Source: Lewinellaceae bacterium
GTDB taxonomy: Bacteria > Bacteroidota > Bacteroidia > Chitinophagales > Saprospiraceae
Length of the DNA: 64,000 bases
Direction of reading: 5' to 3'
NCBI GenBank assembly: GCA_016713985.1
Contig: JADJOD010000004.1
Location: 1 to 64,000 of the forward strand
Shown: piece by piece, positions 27,390 through 37,200 of the stretch
Layout: each line of letters opens with the position of its first letter
Position numbering within the stretch: position 1 is the first letter of the stretch
The notes under the pieces: model-generated
Database searches by the model: none
Told to the model about the DNA's origin: nothing
The model's input: the letters and a program-made list of their open reading frames with translations, nothing else
Translations under genes and position numbers: made by a program

Positions 27390-28349
27390 TCAGTTGCCCG
27401 CCTTAAATTTCCGGAATGCCTCGTTCAGACGTGGCACAATCTCGAACAGGTCGCCTACCACCCCGTAATCGGCCGCCTTGAAGAACGGCGCTTCGGGGTC
27501 TTTATTGATCACAACGATCACTTTTGAGTTGTTTACGCCCGCGAGGTGCTGAATGGCGCCGCTGATCCCGATGGCGATGTACAGGTTGGGGCGAATGGCA
27601 ATACCGGTCTGACCGACGTGTTCGTGGTGCGGCCGTCAGTCGCTGTCCGCAACGGGACGCGAGCAAGCCGTAGTGGCGCCCAGCGTTTCCGCCAGTTCCT
27701 CCACGATGCCCCAGTTGGACGGGTCTTTCATGCCGCGGCCGGCAGAAACCACAATCTCTGCCTCCGGTAAAGGCACACGCCCTTCCTGGGTTTTGACTTC
27801 TTTCACCCGAATACGACCCGCGCCGGTGGAAACAAAAACGGCTTCCACCGCTACCGGGTTGCCGCCTTGTTCCGGCTTTACGGCATTCCCCATCAGCGAC
27901 AGTACCTTCACTGCGCTGCCGATTTCGTATGCTACAATGGCTTTGCCGGAAAATACCGATTTTTTTACCCGTAAAGCAGTGCCGTTGAGGGCCGGGAGGC
28001 TGTTTACTCCCGAGACCAAACCCGCGTTCAGGCGAACGGCTAAGCGGCCGGCGATGGATTTGCCGGTCGACGTATGGCTCACGATAATCACCGTTGCGCC
28101 GTTATTTTTTGCCACCTCCGCGATGGCGGCGGCGCAGGACTGACTATCGAAATGATCCGGCGATCCGGATGCCTGAAGCACCCTGGAGGCGCCGTAGCGG
28201 CCGAGTTCGTCGGCGCCGTTCACTTTACCTATGGTGAGGGCCGTGCAGGTAGTTCCCAGCAGTTCGGCTACTTTTTTACCGTAGGTGACGGCTTCAAAAG
28301 CTGCTTTTTTGAGGTTGCCCCGTGGGCTTTCAGCGAATACTAAAACCAT
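27390..28349 (-). CDS. etfA: Electron transfer flavoprotein alpha subunit (in-frame stop)
   Basis: Reading through a TGA at 27636-27638 gives 319 residues, the normal length. The stop replaces Trp in DWRPHHEHVGQTG, and the same frame continues without a shift to TGA at 27390-27392. Before the stop come the EtfA N-terminal domain (MVLVFAESPRGNLKKAAFE) and GRGMKDPSNWGIVEELAETL. After it comes the FAD-binding segment LYIAIGISGAIQHLAGVNNS and INKDPEAPFFKAADYGVVGD. With EtfB it passes electrons from acyl-CoA dehydrogenases to the quinone pool. As written the product would lose most of the FAD domain. A G-to-A sequencing error or a recent nonsense mutation explains it. It lies 38 bp downstream of etfB. 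Confidence 0.92.
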
Positions 28350-28387
28350 TATTCAGAATGATGAATGATGAGTTATGAATGATGAAT

Positions 28388-29128
28388 TTAAATCACCTTG
28401 GCTTCTTCGTGCAGGAGGCGGACCAGTTCGTCCATATGTTCGGGATCGACTAATTTAACACCTGCTTTGGCGGGCGGCAAGGTGAACTGTACGGCCCTGG
28501 CCGCATCCTCAAACGCCACCGGCTGCACTTCCGTGAGTGGTTTGGTACGCGCCGTCATGATCCCGCGCATATTGGGGATCCGCTGCACGGCCATTCCTTT
28601 GGCAGCGCTGAGCACAAAAGGCAGGTCCACTTCCAGCACCTCTACCCCACCCTCGATGTCGCGTTCCAGCGTGGCCGTGTTGCCGTTCAGGTCCAGCTTG
28701 GAGGCATAGGAAACATACGGCAGGTCCAGGTACTCTGCCACCATGGCGCCAACTTCGGAGCCATTGTAGTCGATGGTTTCTTTGCCCAGAAAGATGATGT
28801 CGAAATTTTGACTCCGGGCGTATTCCGCGATCTGTTTGGCGACAAAAGCCGCACTTGGGGGTTCGGCATTGATCCGCACCGCTTCGTCGGCGCCGATGGC
28901 AAGTGCCTTGCGGATCGTCGTTTCGTTGGCAGCCGGGCCTACATTAAGCGCTACCACCGTGCCTCCGAGGGTTTCCCGCAGTTCGCAGGCGCGTACGAGT
29001 GCGTACCACTCGTCGTAAGGGTTCATGATAAATTGAACGCCGGCGGCATTAAACTCCGTACCGTCGGCATTAAAGGAGACTTTGGCAGTGGTATCCGGCG
29101 TCTGGCTGATGCAAACCAATAATTTCAT
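28388..29128 (-). CDS. etfB: Electron transfer flavoprotein beta subunit
   Basis: Encodes 246 residues from the ATG at 29128 (MKLLVCISQTPDTTAKVSF). Typical EtfB features are NPYDEWYALVRACELRETLG, the AMP-binding region GADEAVRINAE, and the signature IFLGKETIDYNGSEVGAMVAE followed by LDLPYVSYASKL. The C-terminal arm (LPPAKAGVKLVDPEHMDELV) wraps EtfA in known structures. It is transcribed before etfA in a two-gene operon from a box at 29192-29199. Cytoplasmic electron carrier for beta-oxidation and amino-acid catabolism. Confidence 0.95.
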   Translation of the reverse strand: MKLLVCISQTPDTTAKVSFNADGTEFNAAGVQFIMNPYDEWYALVRACELRETLGGTVVALNVGPAANETTIRKALAIGADEAVRINAEPPSAAFVAKQIAEYARSQNFDIIFLGKETIDYNGSEVGAMVAEYLDLPYVSYASKLDLNGNTATLERDIEGGVEVLEVDLPFVLSAAKGMAVQRIPNMRGIMTARTKPLTEVQPVAFEDAARAVQFTLPPAKAGVKLVDPEHMDELVRLLHEEAKVI

Positions 29129-29191
29129 GATCAGGTGGTTATGGCGATGTGCTTGAAAATGATTTGGAATAGCGACTATTTTTGTGGCGCG

Positions 29192-29199
29192 CAAAGGTA
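29192..29199 (-). promoter_or_regulatory. Candidate promoter (TACCTTTG) for etfBA
   Basis: The minus strand reads TACCTTTG, an exact TAnnTTTG match, 64 bp before the etfB ATG. A GTTTTTA stretch about 19-20 bp upstream could serve as the -33 region. Confidence 0.55.
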
Positions 29200-29288
29200 G
29201 GAGTCTTGTCCTTCTCATAAAAACTTAGCGCGAACTTTCGCCCGTCAAATAACAACTTCCGGGCTTCATCGTTCATAAACTGTTGAAA

Positions 29289-29612
29289 ATGAGCCAACGT
29301 CTGCAATATTTACTGCAACTGTCGGAATCAAGTCCCGGCGACTCTTTTGTGCTCTTTGCCCTCGCCAAAGAATATGAAAAGGCCGGCGATACCACCCGGG
29401 CGCTGGCGTATTACGAAAAACTGCGCAGCACCGACCCCGGCTACGTGGGTTTATATTATCACCTGGGAAAATTGTTCGAGCAACAACTGGACTTCTCCAA
29501 TGCCATTCAAACGTACAAACAAGGCATAGAGACGGCCCGGAAAGCATCGGATTTTCATTCCCTGAGCGAATTAAACGGAGCATTGTTAAATCTCGAAGAT
29601 CCGGAAGAATGA
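29289..29612 (+). CDS. Tetratricopeptide repeat protein
   Basis: Encodes 107 residues from the ATG at 29289 (MSQRLQYLLQLSESSPGDS); a TTG two codons earlier is the alternative. Roughly two and a half TPR units are visible: SFVLFALAKEYEKAGDTTRA, LAYYEKLRSTDPGYVGLYYH and LGKLFEQQLDFSNAIQTYKQ. Such small TPR proteins act as protein-protein adaptors. Its TGA overlaps the next ATG (ATGA at 29609-29612), so translation is coupled to the DUF4292 gene and the three-gene unit is an operon. Confidence 0.88.
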   Translation: MSQRLQYLLQLSESSPGDSFVLFALAKEYEKAGDTTRALAYYEKLRSTDPGYVGLYYHLGKLFEQQLDFSNAIQTYKQGIETARKASDFHSLSELNGALLNLEDPEE

Positions 29613-30460
29613 AAAAAAATATCATTGCGTCATTGTTGTCATTGGGGCATTGGCGGAAATCGCCATTTGTCGGGGTGTTGGGTCGGTACGGCGTTTTGTT
29701 GCTGTTGCTGTTTGGCCTCTCGGCCAAGGATTCGGGTTGCGGGCGCAGCAAGCCGGTCAGGCCGGCAGAACCCGCCACGCAGGCCCGGCCGGCAGATTAT
29801 TTGCTGCGCAAACTGAACAACCGCGACGTGTCGGAGATCCAGGCGATTTCCGCGCGGGCACAGATTTACGCCGAAGGAGAAGGCCGGTCCGTGTCGGCCA
29901 ACGCAAACATCATCTGGATCAGGGACAGCGTTTTGTGGGTGAATGTCAAGAAGTTAGGTATCGAGGCCGCGCGGGCTTTGATCACCAAAGATTCGATTTT
30001 CCTCATCAACCGCTTAGACAAAACCTATTCCGCCCGCGGGCTGGAATCCCTGCAAAAACAATACAGTCTGCCGGAAGGATTTCCCCTTTTGCAACAGGCC
30101 GTTTTGGCTTCGGCATGGTTTTTTCCGGATATTTTGCTGCAATCCGACATCAAAGACGAACTACACCGGCTGAGTGGCGCCAACGCCAGCCACGGCGTGG
30201 AATACCGGCTCGAAGAAGGTTCTTTCGCCCTGCGCAGCGAAACTTTTATTCAACCCAAAGACGCCCGCAGCCTGACACTCGGCTTCGGCAACTATAAAAA
30301 ACTACCCGGCGTGGGTGCGTTCCCGTACCTTCGCAGCATCGAGGCATACAGCCCGGAAACAGGAGCCGTACGACTCGAACTCGAACTTTCGGATATCGAT
30401 ATCGAATCCCCCAAAAATTACCGCTTCGAAATTCCCAAACACTATGAGAAGATTGAGTGA
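29609..30460 (+). CDS. DUF4292 outer-membrane-associated protein
   Basis: Encodes 283 residues. A basic N-terminus leads to a hydrophobic signal segment (YGVLLLLLFGLSAKDSGC), possibly a lipoprotein signal with Cys near residue 44. From residue about 60 the DUF4292 pattern appears: ISARAQIYAEGEGRSVSANA, IIWIRDSVLWVNVKKLGIEA, RALITKDSIFLINRLDKTY, with a beta-rich C-terminus (LELELSDIDIESPKNYRFEI). The fold is expected to resemble LolA/LolB-like lipid carriers. It overlaps the TPR gene by 4 bp and the downstream gene by 17 bp. Confidence 0.82.
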   Translation: MKKNIIASLLSLGHWRKSPFVGVLGRYGVLLLLLFGLSAKDSGCGRSKPVRPAEPATQARPADYLLRKLNNRDVSEIQAISARAQIYAEGEGRSVSANANIIWIRDSVLWVNVKKLGIEAARALITKDSIFLINRLDKTYSARGLESLQKQYSLPEGFPLLQQAVLASAWFFPDILLQSDIKDELHRLSGANASHGVEYRLEEGSFALRSETFIQPKDARSLTLGFGNYKKLPGVGAFPYLRSIEAYSPETGAVRLELELSDIDIESPKNYRFEIPKHYEKIE

Positions 30461-31766
30461 CATAAAAAAACCAGGCTCCGGACCACCCGCCACCCGTTTC
30501 AAGTGGCGGCGGGCAGGTTTGTTTTTAGCCCTGATGACCCTGCCGCTGGTCATTTTTGCCCAAAACAAAAAGGAACTCGAGGACAAACGCAAAAAACTCA
30601 TTCGCGACATCGAGGTCACCGGGAAAATGTTAAAAAAAACAACCCAGACCAAAGAAGCCACCTACGACCGCTACGTCGCGCTGCAAAGCCAGATCGAACG
30701 CCGGGAATCCCTGATCGAAACCTTCAACAACGAAATCCTTGCGGCCGAACAAAGCATCGAACGCAACTCCGAAGTCATCGTTGCCCTCAACACGGACATC
30801 GAAAAAATGCAGGCGGAATACGGGCGTACAATCCGCAGCGCCTTCCGCCGGAAAACCCTCAGCAATCCACTGCTCTACATCCTTTCCGCTGAAAGCCTCA
30901 ACCAGGCCTTCCGGCGCTGGCTTTTCCTCCGCAAATACGACGAATACCGCCGCAAACAAGCCGACGCCATCAAATTTACCCAAGACATGCTGGCCCGGAA
31001 AGTGGCATCGCTCGAAGACACCCGACGCGACAAGGAAAACCTGCTCATCTCGCTGCGCAGCCAAAAAACCATGCTCACCGTGGAAATGACCAACAAAAAC
31101 GACCTGCTTAAAACACTTTCGCTGGACGAAACCCGGCTCAAGTCGGACCTCCAGAAAAAGCAGGCGGCCCACGAAGCGCTCAACCAGACTATCGAACGGA
31201 TTATCCAGGAAGAGGTGCGCAAACGGGTGGAAGAAGCACGCCGAACAAAACCCGCGCCCCCTGCAAAACCCGGCAACAACAAACCCGCTACCCCAAACTC
31301 CAGCAAACCTGCCCCGCAGGAATCCGCACCGGAAGTGGACGAAGACAACACTTCGCGCGCTTTCAGCCAAAAACGCGGCCAACTGCCCTGGCCCGTGGAA
31401 GACGGATTTGTCTCCCGCGCCTACGGCCGGCAAAAACACCCGACCTTAAAAAATATCGAGATCACCAACAACGGCATTGACATCCGTACGGACGAATCCG
31501 CTGCCGTACGCGCCGTATTTGAAGGCCGTGTTGCAGGTGTCCAGTTTATCCCCGGTCACGACTACACCATTATTATTCAACACGGCAACTACTACACCGT
31601 GTATTCCAACCTCGGCGAAACCAGCGTCGCCAAAGGAGACCAGGTCAAATCCCGGCAACAAATCGGCCGGGTGAGCAATAACACCATCACCGGCACCTCG
31701 GAACTTCATTTTGAAGTCTGGAACCAGAAGGAACGGGTGAACCCGGCGGGGTGGATCCGGAAGTGA
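30444..31766 (+). CDS. EnvC-like coiled-coil protein with degenerate LytM/M23 domain
   Basis: Encodes 440 residues from the ATG at 30444, inside the end of the upstream gene. An N-terminal signal anchor (RAGLFLALMTLPLVIFAQ) precedes a coiled coil of about 200 residues (KKELEDKRKKLIRDIEVTGK through QTIERIIQEEVRKRVEEA). A Pro/Lys/Asn linker follows, then a C-terminal M23/LytM domain (LPWPVEDGFVSRAYGRQKHP). The zinc ligands are lost: the HxxxD site reads NNGIDI, and the second His pair reads YYTVYSNL. This is the pattern of EnvC/NlpD activators, which switch on cell-wall amidases during division instead of cutting peptidoglycan themselves. Confidence 0.88.
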   Translation: MRRLSDIKKPGSGPPATRFKWRRAGLFLALMTLPLVIFAQNKKELEDKRKKLIRDIEVTGKMLKKTTQTKEATYDRYVALQSQIERRESLIETFNNEILAAEQSIERNSEVIVALNTDIEKMQAEYGRTIRSAFRRKTLSNPLLYILSAESLNQAFRRWLFLRKYDEYRRKQADAIKFTQDMLARKVASLEDTRRDKENLLISLRSQKTMLTVEMTNKNDLLKTLSLDETRLKSDLQKKQAAHEALNQTIERIIQEEVRKRVEEARRTKPAPPAKPGNNKPATPNSSKPAPQESAPEVDEDNTSRAFSQKRGQLPWPVEDGFVSRAYGRQKHPTLKNIEITNNGIDIRTDESAAVRAVFEGRVAGVQFIPGHDYTIIIQHGNYYTVYSNLGETSVAKGDQVKSRQQIGRVSNNTITGTSELHFEVWNQKERVNPAGWIRK

Positions 31767-31798
31767 ACAGATGGAAGATTGCCGGCGCGAAGAAAGAT

Positions 31799-31951
31799 TG
31801 CTGTCGCGAGGATTATCCTCGCGACACCATTCTGGTCGGGCTTCGACCGATTGAACCTGTAAAGCGGGTAAAACCCGAAGGATAGCGGGCTCGAGGTAGA
31901 ACCTCGCGCCAGCAACGGGCCCGGGGCGGAACCTCGCGCCAGCACGGGTTC
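31799..31951. repeat. MITE-like dispersed repeat, diverged inverted copy 3
   Basis: The reverse complement resembles copies 1 and 2: GCTGGCGCGAGGTTCTACC, then CTATCCTTCGGGTTTTACCC, then a gap region with GAAGCCCGAC. One end has an extra partial arm (gaacctcgcgccagcacgg), and the other end carries the palindrome tcgcgaggattatcctcgcga. It is the most diverged of the three copies. Confidence 0.75.
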
Positions 31952-31952
31952 C

Positions 31953-32095
31953 TTTTCAGGAAAATACGGATCATTCTGCGGCAGCTTGCAAAATTCCGGC
32001 CCAACCCAACCAACGCCTGTTCCTTTTTTGCCCGTCTTGGGGATAATTGATTCCTGTAAATCATCCGTTTTATGAAAAACAGAATTATTTTTATC
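31953..32095. repeat. Direct repeat A (upstream copy of a gene's leader)
   Basis: A 143-bp segment from ttttcaggaaaatacgg to the start of an aborted gene (ATG at 32072, MKNRIIFIAIQAS then stop). It recurs at 32443-32586 with few differences, including the same ATG context. The interval between the copies is 490-491 bp. Confidence 0.9.
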
Positions 32096-32420
32096 GCCAT
32101 TCAAGCAAGTTAAAATAGATGCTAATTCGACAAATGGAAAACCAACGAATAACAAATTTCCATTTTTGTTTTTTGGAAGTGTAGTGGCTACTCTTGCAAC
32201 CGTTGTATATTTAAACAATGTCATTTATGACATTCGACCTGGTAATGAACCAGCGGAATGCTGGAATGGATGCCCGGAAAAAAAAAAAAACCAAAGGCTT
32301 GCGAAGAATTTTGTGACTGTAGTCATAACAAGGCAAACCACTTGGCGTATGTTTAGAAGAGTACGAGAAGGCGAAAGGGAGAGAAAATAGTAAGCGTTTG
32401 GATACTGCAACCAAAATAAA
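32070..32420 (+). pseudogene. Decayed small Cys-rich protein gene
   Basis: The segment between the two direct repeats reads as a broken gene. Frame one gives FPFLFFGSVVATLATVVYLN (possible membrane segment) and PGNEPAECWNGCPEK. After an A13 run near 32280 the next frame gives PKACEEFCDCSHNKANHL. A third frame gives LEEYEKAKGRENSKRLD. The continuity of Cys-rich and Glu/Lys-rich text across the breaks suggests one former protein with at least two frame changes and no clear start. I do not recognise the family. Confidence 0.45.
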
Positions 32421-32442
32421 ACGGTCGAACGCGCAGGATAGA

Positions 32443-32586
32443 TTTTCAGGAAAATACGGAACATTTTGCGGCAGCCGGAAAAAATTCTGGCCCAACCCAA
32501 CCAACGCCTGTTCCTTTTTTGCCCGTCTTGGGGATAATTGATTCCTGTAAATCATCCGTTTTATGAAAAACAGAATTATTTTTATC
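32443..32586. repeat. Direct repeat B (promoter-proximal copy)
   Basis: Second copy of repeat A. It covers the leader, ATG (32563) and first eight codons of the beta-propeller-type gene. Only this copy leads into a full open frame. Confidence 0.9.
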
Positions 32587-34230
32587 CCGATTGTACTGCT
32601 CACGCTGCCGATTTTCACCCATGCCCAGGCCTGGAAATGGGCACAAAACCTCGGCGCCCCCAACAACATCACCACCGTAAAAAACATCCGTCCCTACGCC
32701 GGCACAAGTGTGCTCGTATGCGGCTCTTTCGCCGCACCCACACTCACATTCGGAACCCAAAGCCTCAACAATGTCGGCCAGGACGACGGCTTTGTGGCCA
32801 TTGCCGACGATGCCGGGCAGTATAGCTGGGCTGCACAATTCGGCGGTTCGGGGCGCGATTTTGTCGTGGATGCCGCCGCCACGGCCAACGCTGATTTCGT
32901 GGTGGCGGGCAATTTTAACAGCATTTCCCTGTCCATTGGCAGCGCCAACCTGCTCAACAGCGGTGAAACGGATGCCTTTGTGGCGAAATACAACCAAGAC
33001 AAAACACTTGCCTGGGCCAGAAAAATCGGCACTGCCGACATCGATGAAGTAAACGCTGTGGCCCTGGACGCCGGCGGCAATACCTATGTTTCGGGACAGG
33101 TGCTGGATAAATTTACCCTGACGACCCTGTACGTATTCCTGCGAAAATATGATGCAACAGGCAACCTCGTTTGGGAGAAATCAGGGACGATTCAGGGCGG
33201 CTTCCTGCAAGCCACCGCCCTGACGCTCGACGAGAACCAAAATATTTACCTCGGCGGTTCGCTCTCCGGGACGGTGGCGTTCGACGGCATAAGTTTTTCG
33301 AGTGATTGGGATTATTCAGCCTTTATCGTGAAATACAACACTTCCGGCGCACTTCTCGATAACTCCGTCGTACATGACCTGGATAAATTCAACGGTCTAC
33401 ACGCGTATAAAAACCACATTTATGCCTGTGCCGAAAAGGTGAACGGGGCAATTGGTTGGGGTTGGCCCCTTTCCGATTCAAAAATCCACGTGTCCAAATT
33501 CGACACGGACCTGAATACCGTCTGGGAAAAGACGGTTGGAGGAGAGGAAGCCGCCCAAAGTCTCGATATCGCCAAAAGTATCAGCGTGGACGGCAATGGA
33601 AACGCTTACGTTGCAGGTTATTTTTTTAGCGACACCCTTCATTTTGCAGGACAGGTATTGCCCAACCTGTTCAATGTGCACTATTACTACCCGCAAATCT
33701 TTGTATTCAAATATTCGCCTGCCGGCGAAGAACTTTGGGGCAAATCGTTCGGCGGTATTCATGCCGACGAAGGCACAAGCATACACGTTTTCGGCGACGA
33801 TCAATTTTATCTCGGCGGCAATTTCGAGTCCGACCCGGTGGTTTTCGGCGCATACGACCTGCACAACACGGGCACCCTGGATTCCATGTACGTGCACCTG
33901 CGGCCCTCCCGTTTTCTTCGCAAAACAATGGGTTTTCTCGCCGTTTTTGACAAAAATGTGAGCAGTACCCACCCGGAACCGGCCTTCCAACAGGTCGTCC
34001 TCTTCCCGAATCCCGCCGCCGATCACATCACCCTGCGACTAAAATCACCGATCCAATCAACCCTTATCCTGCAAATCAGTGCATCGGACGGGCGTGTGTT
34101 GCGGCAATCCGAACACAGCGGGCACACCGTTGAAATCCGGGAAGACCTGAGCGGGCTGGCGCCCGGGCTCTATTTCATTACCCTGAGGACGGCGCGGGGG
34201 GTGTTTTCCGGTAAATTTATAAAAGGGTGA
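32563..34230 (+). CDS. Secreted beta-propeller-type repeat protein with T9SS sorting domain
   Basis: Encodes 555 residues with signal peptide MKNRIIFIPIVLLTLPIFTHAQ. Repeats of about 50-60 residues run through the body, each with a pattern such as DGFVAIADDAGQYSWAAQFG, DAFVAKYNQDKTLAWARKIG, SAFIVKYNTSGALLD and IFVFKYSPAGEELWGKSFGG. These are characteristic of SBBP-like beta-propeller repeats. The last 75 residues are a type A T9SS sorting domain (VVLFPNPAADHITLRL; ISASDGRVLRQSE; LSGLAPGLYFITL). An exported surface or extracellular protein; no catalytic motif seen. It is 37 bp upstream of the giant CotH-type gene, which has the same orientation. Confidence 0.88.
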   Translation: MKNRIIFIPIVLLTLPIFTHAQAWKWAQNLGAPNNITTVKNIRPYAGTSVLVCGSFAAPTLTFGTQSLNNVGQDDGFVAIADDAGQYSWAAQFGGSGRDFVVDAAATANADFVVAGNFNSISLSIGSANLLNSGETDAFVAKYNQDKTLAWARKIGTADIDEVNAVALDAGGNTYVSGQVLDKFTLTTLYVFLRKYDATGNLVWEKSGTIQGGFLQATALTLDENQNIYLGGSLSGTVAFDGISFSSDWDYSAFIVKYNTSGALLDNSVVHDLDKFNGLHAYKNHIYACAEKVNGAIGWGWPLSDSKIHVSKFDTDLNTVWEKTVGGEEAAQSLDIAKSISVDGNGNAYVAGYFFSDTLHFAGQVLPNLFNVHYYYPQIFVFKYSPAGEELWGKSFGGIHADEGTSIHVFGDDQFYLGGNFESDPVVFGAYDLHNTGTLDSMYVHLRPSRFLRKTMGFLAVFDKNVSSTHPEPAFQQVVLFPNPAADHITLRLKSPIQSTLILQISASDGRVLRQSEHSGHTVEIREDLSGLAPGLYFITLRTARGVFSGKFIKG

Positions 34231-34267
34231 TGAACCGGGAACCGATTAATCAAAAAACTGACCATCA

Positions 34268-37200
34268 ATGCTTTGCAATTCCATATTACGCAACATTGCC
34301 CTGGTGGCAATGGCTTTTTTTACCCTGCAACATTCCCAGGCTCAAATCCGGATCAACGAACTGCTCGCCGTCAATTCCACCATCGCACACGACCCCGATT
34401 TCGGCGGGTTTTCTGATTTTGTGGAACTGCGCAATACCGCTGCCTCACCCGTCAACCTCTCCGGCTACACCCTCACCGACGACCCCGGCGAGGCGGACAA
34501 ATGGGCTTTGCCAGCTCTGATCCTGGCGCCCGGCGAACTCCTGCTTGTCTGGACAGACGGATTGAATAAATACCCCGGCGACACTGCCTTCGTCGCCTGT
34601 AAAAACACCGTGGCGACCATGACCGCCCTGCATGCCGGCTTCCGCCTGAGCGGGGATGGGGAATATCTGGGCCTGTTCGACCCGCAGGGAAATCCGGCGG
34701 ATGAGGTCATGTATTGCACACAAGCCAACGATGTGTCGTATGGGCGCAATCCGGCGACGCCCTCCTCCTGGTTCTATTTCGGCGAACCGACGCCCGGCAA
34801 ACCCAACTCGCCCTACGGCTCGGAAATAATGGAAGTACCCGGCGAACCCGTTTTTTCACTCCCGGAAGGTTTTTACCCGACGCCGCAGATGTTGCATCTG
34901 GGCACGCAGGAGCCGGGGGCTGTCATTCGTTTCACCTTCGACGGCACAACACCCAACGGCGATTCGCCCTTTTTACGGACAGTTTTCCCTTGAACCTCAA
35001 CCTCAGCATCAAGGCGAGGCTCTACGTGCCGGGCAAGATGCCGGGCAGGGTGGTCACAAAGTCCTATTTCATCAACGAAAACACACAACTGCCGGTGCTC
35101 GCCATCACGTCCAACGCCGCCAACCTCTACGGTTTCGATTTCGGCATCCTGCAAAATGCCATCAAAGACCGGGAAGTGCCCGCCACACTGGAGTACTTCG
35201 AGCCGGGCACGGGGCAAGCGGGCTTTCCTCGCCGGGGTGGGGCTGCGGGTGTTCGGCACGTCGATTTACAACCTGCCGCAACGCCCGATTTCCGTGCGTT
35301 TCAGGGAAAAATACGGCGACGAAATCCTGAAATACCCGCTGTTCGAGGGCAAACCCATTCCCCGGTACACGACTTTTTTGCTGCGCAACGGCGGCAACGA
35401 CTACAATACCGCCTATTTCCGGGACGGGCTGGGCGTTCACCTCGTGAAAGGCAAAATGGACATCGACTACCAGGATTACAAGCCCTGCGCCGTGTTCATC
35501 AACGGCGCATACAATGGCATTTACGAACTCCGGGAACGCCTCGACGAACCGTACATCGGCAGCAACCACGAAATCAACGCCGACAACCTCGACTACCTCG
35601 AAGACAGTTTGAACGTGGTGGCGGGCGACCCGTACGATTTTTTGGAACTGATGGAATTTGTAAAACAAAGCGACCTTTCCGATTCCGCCGTCTTTGCCCG
35701 GGTCGCTGCAAAAACAGACCTCAACGAATTCACCAATTACCTGATTCTCAGGGCATTTATCGGCTATCAAATCGCCGACCTCAACAACCGCTACTGGCGC
35801 AACCGGGACACCGGCGGCAAATGGCGCTGGATCGCCGCCGACCTCGAACACGCCTTCGGGCAACTCGGCGGCGACCCCGTTTCGGAAAACACCATCGCCA
35901 AACTCGCCGGGCTTTCCGGCGATCTGCCCGAATGGGCGACTCTGCTCTTCAACCGCCTGCTGCAAAACCCTGGCTTCCGGGACGGCTTCATACAACGCTC
36001 AGCGGCATACCTGAACACCATTTTCCAACCCGCCGTCACCCTCGCCACCGTGGACAGCTTGAAAAACCTGCTTCAAACCCAGATGCCGAGACATATCGGT
36101 CGCTGGCACTCACCGCCCTCCATGCAGGCCTGGCAGGGCAATATCAACCTCATCAAAACTTTTTTGGAAAACAGGCCGGCCCACTACCGCCAACACCTGA
36201 CCGCACTGTTCGGGAAACAGGACAGTGCACTCGTGTCCATACAAATCGTCGGGCATGGCAAGGTGCTGCTGAGCGGCGTGGCTTTTTCCGAAAACACGGA
36301 AGGGCATTTTTTCAAAAACGCTCACATCCAGTTGCAGGCCATACCCGCTCCCGGCTATCGATTCGTGGCCTGGCAGGGATTGAACAGTAGCGACGAATAT
36401 GCCGGACTGACACCGGCGGGCGACACCTCGTTCACTGCGATTTTTGAACCTTTGGCAAATATCAGCATCATTCCGCCCCTCATTTCGGCCGACACCACGC
36501 TGGCGGCTGCGGCTTCGCCCTGGTATGGGTTGGAGGATATCACCGTGCAAGCCGGCGCCCGCCTCACCGTGGAAGCGGGGGCAACGCTCCTGCTGAGCGA
36601 CGGCGTTTGTTTCGACGTGCAGGGCGGACTGCATTTCGACGGCTCGCCCGACCAACGGATCAGCCTCCGGCCTGACCCTTCCGCTTCGGCAAGACGCTCG
36701 TATTACGGGCAGTCGGGCTACTGGGGCAGTATCATGGCGGATGCACCAACAGACAGCCTCGTCATCAGGCATACCGACCTGCGGGGCGGCAGTTTCGGGC
36801 CGGACAGGGGCCGTCATTTTTCCACCGTTTCGACGTATAACTGTCCATTGCGGGTGGAATATTCGACTATCACCGAAGGCAAAGCGCCCCTCATCGCAAG
36901 AGGAGGCAGTGCTTATATCGGGCATTCGGAATTCCACAGCTTCGTCAGTTGCAACGGTTTTATCAGCCTCTACGATATGGATGCCCCGCTTATCGAGCAT
37001 TGTATTTTCCGGGGAAACCGCGCTATCAACACCGACGGCATTGACATCAAGGGCGTCACCGACGGCATAATACGGCACAACGAGGTGTATGGTTTTCTCG
37101 GCTCGAACTGCGACGGCATCGACCTCGGCATTTATGCGCTGAACAACCTCGTGGAGCACAACATCATCCACGACTGCTCGGACAAAGGCATTTCTGTCGG

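Noticed and set aside
27636..27638. TGA read as Trp or selenocysteine
   Set aside because: TGG is used freely for Trp and TGA ends many genes here (for example 7179-7181 and 12625-12627). No selenocysteine insertion structure or context is apparent; a point change is simpler.
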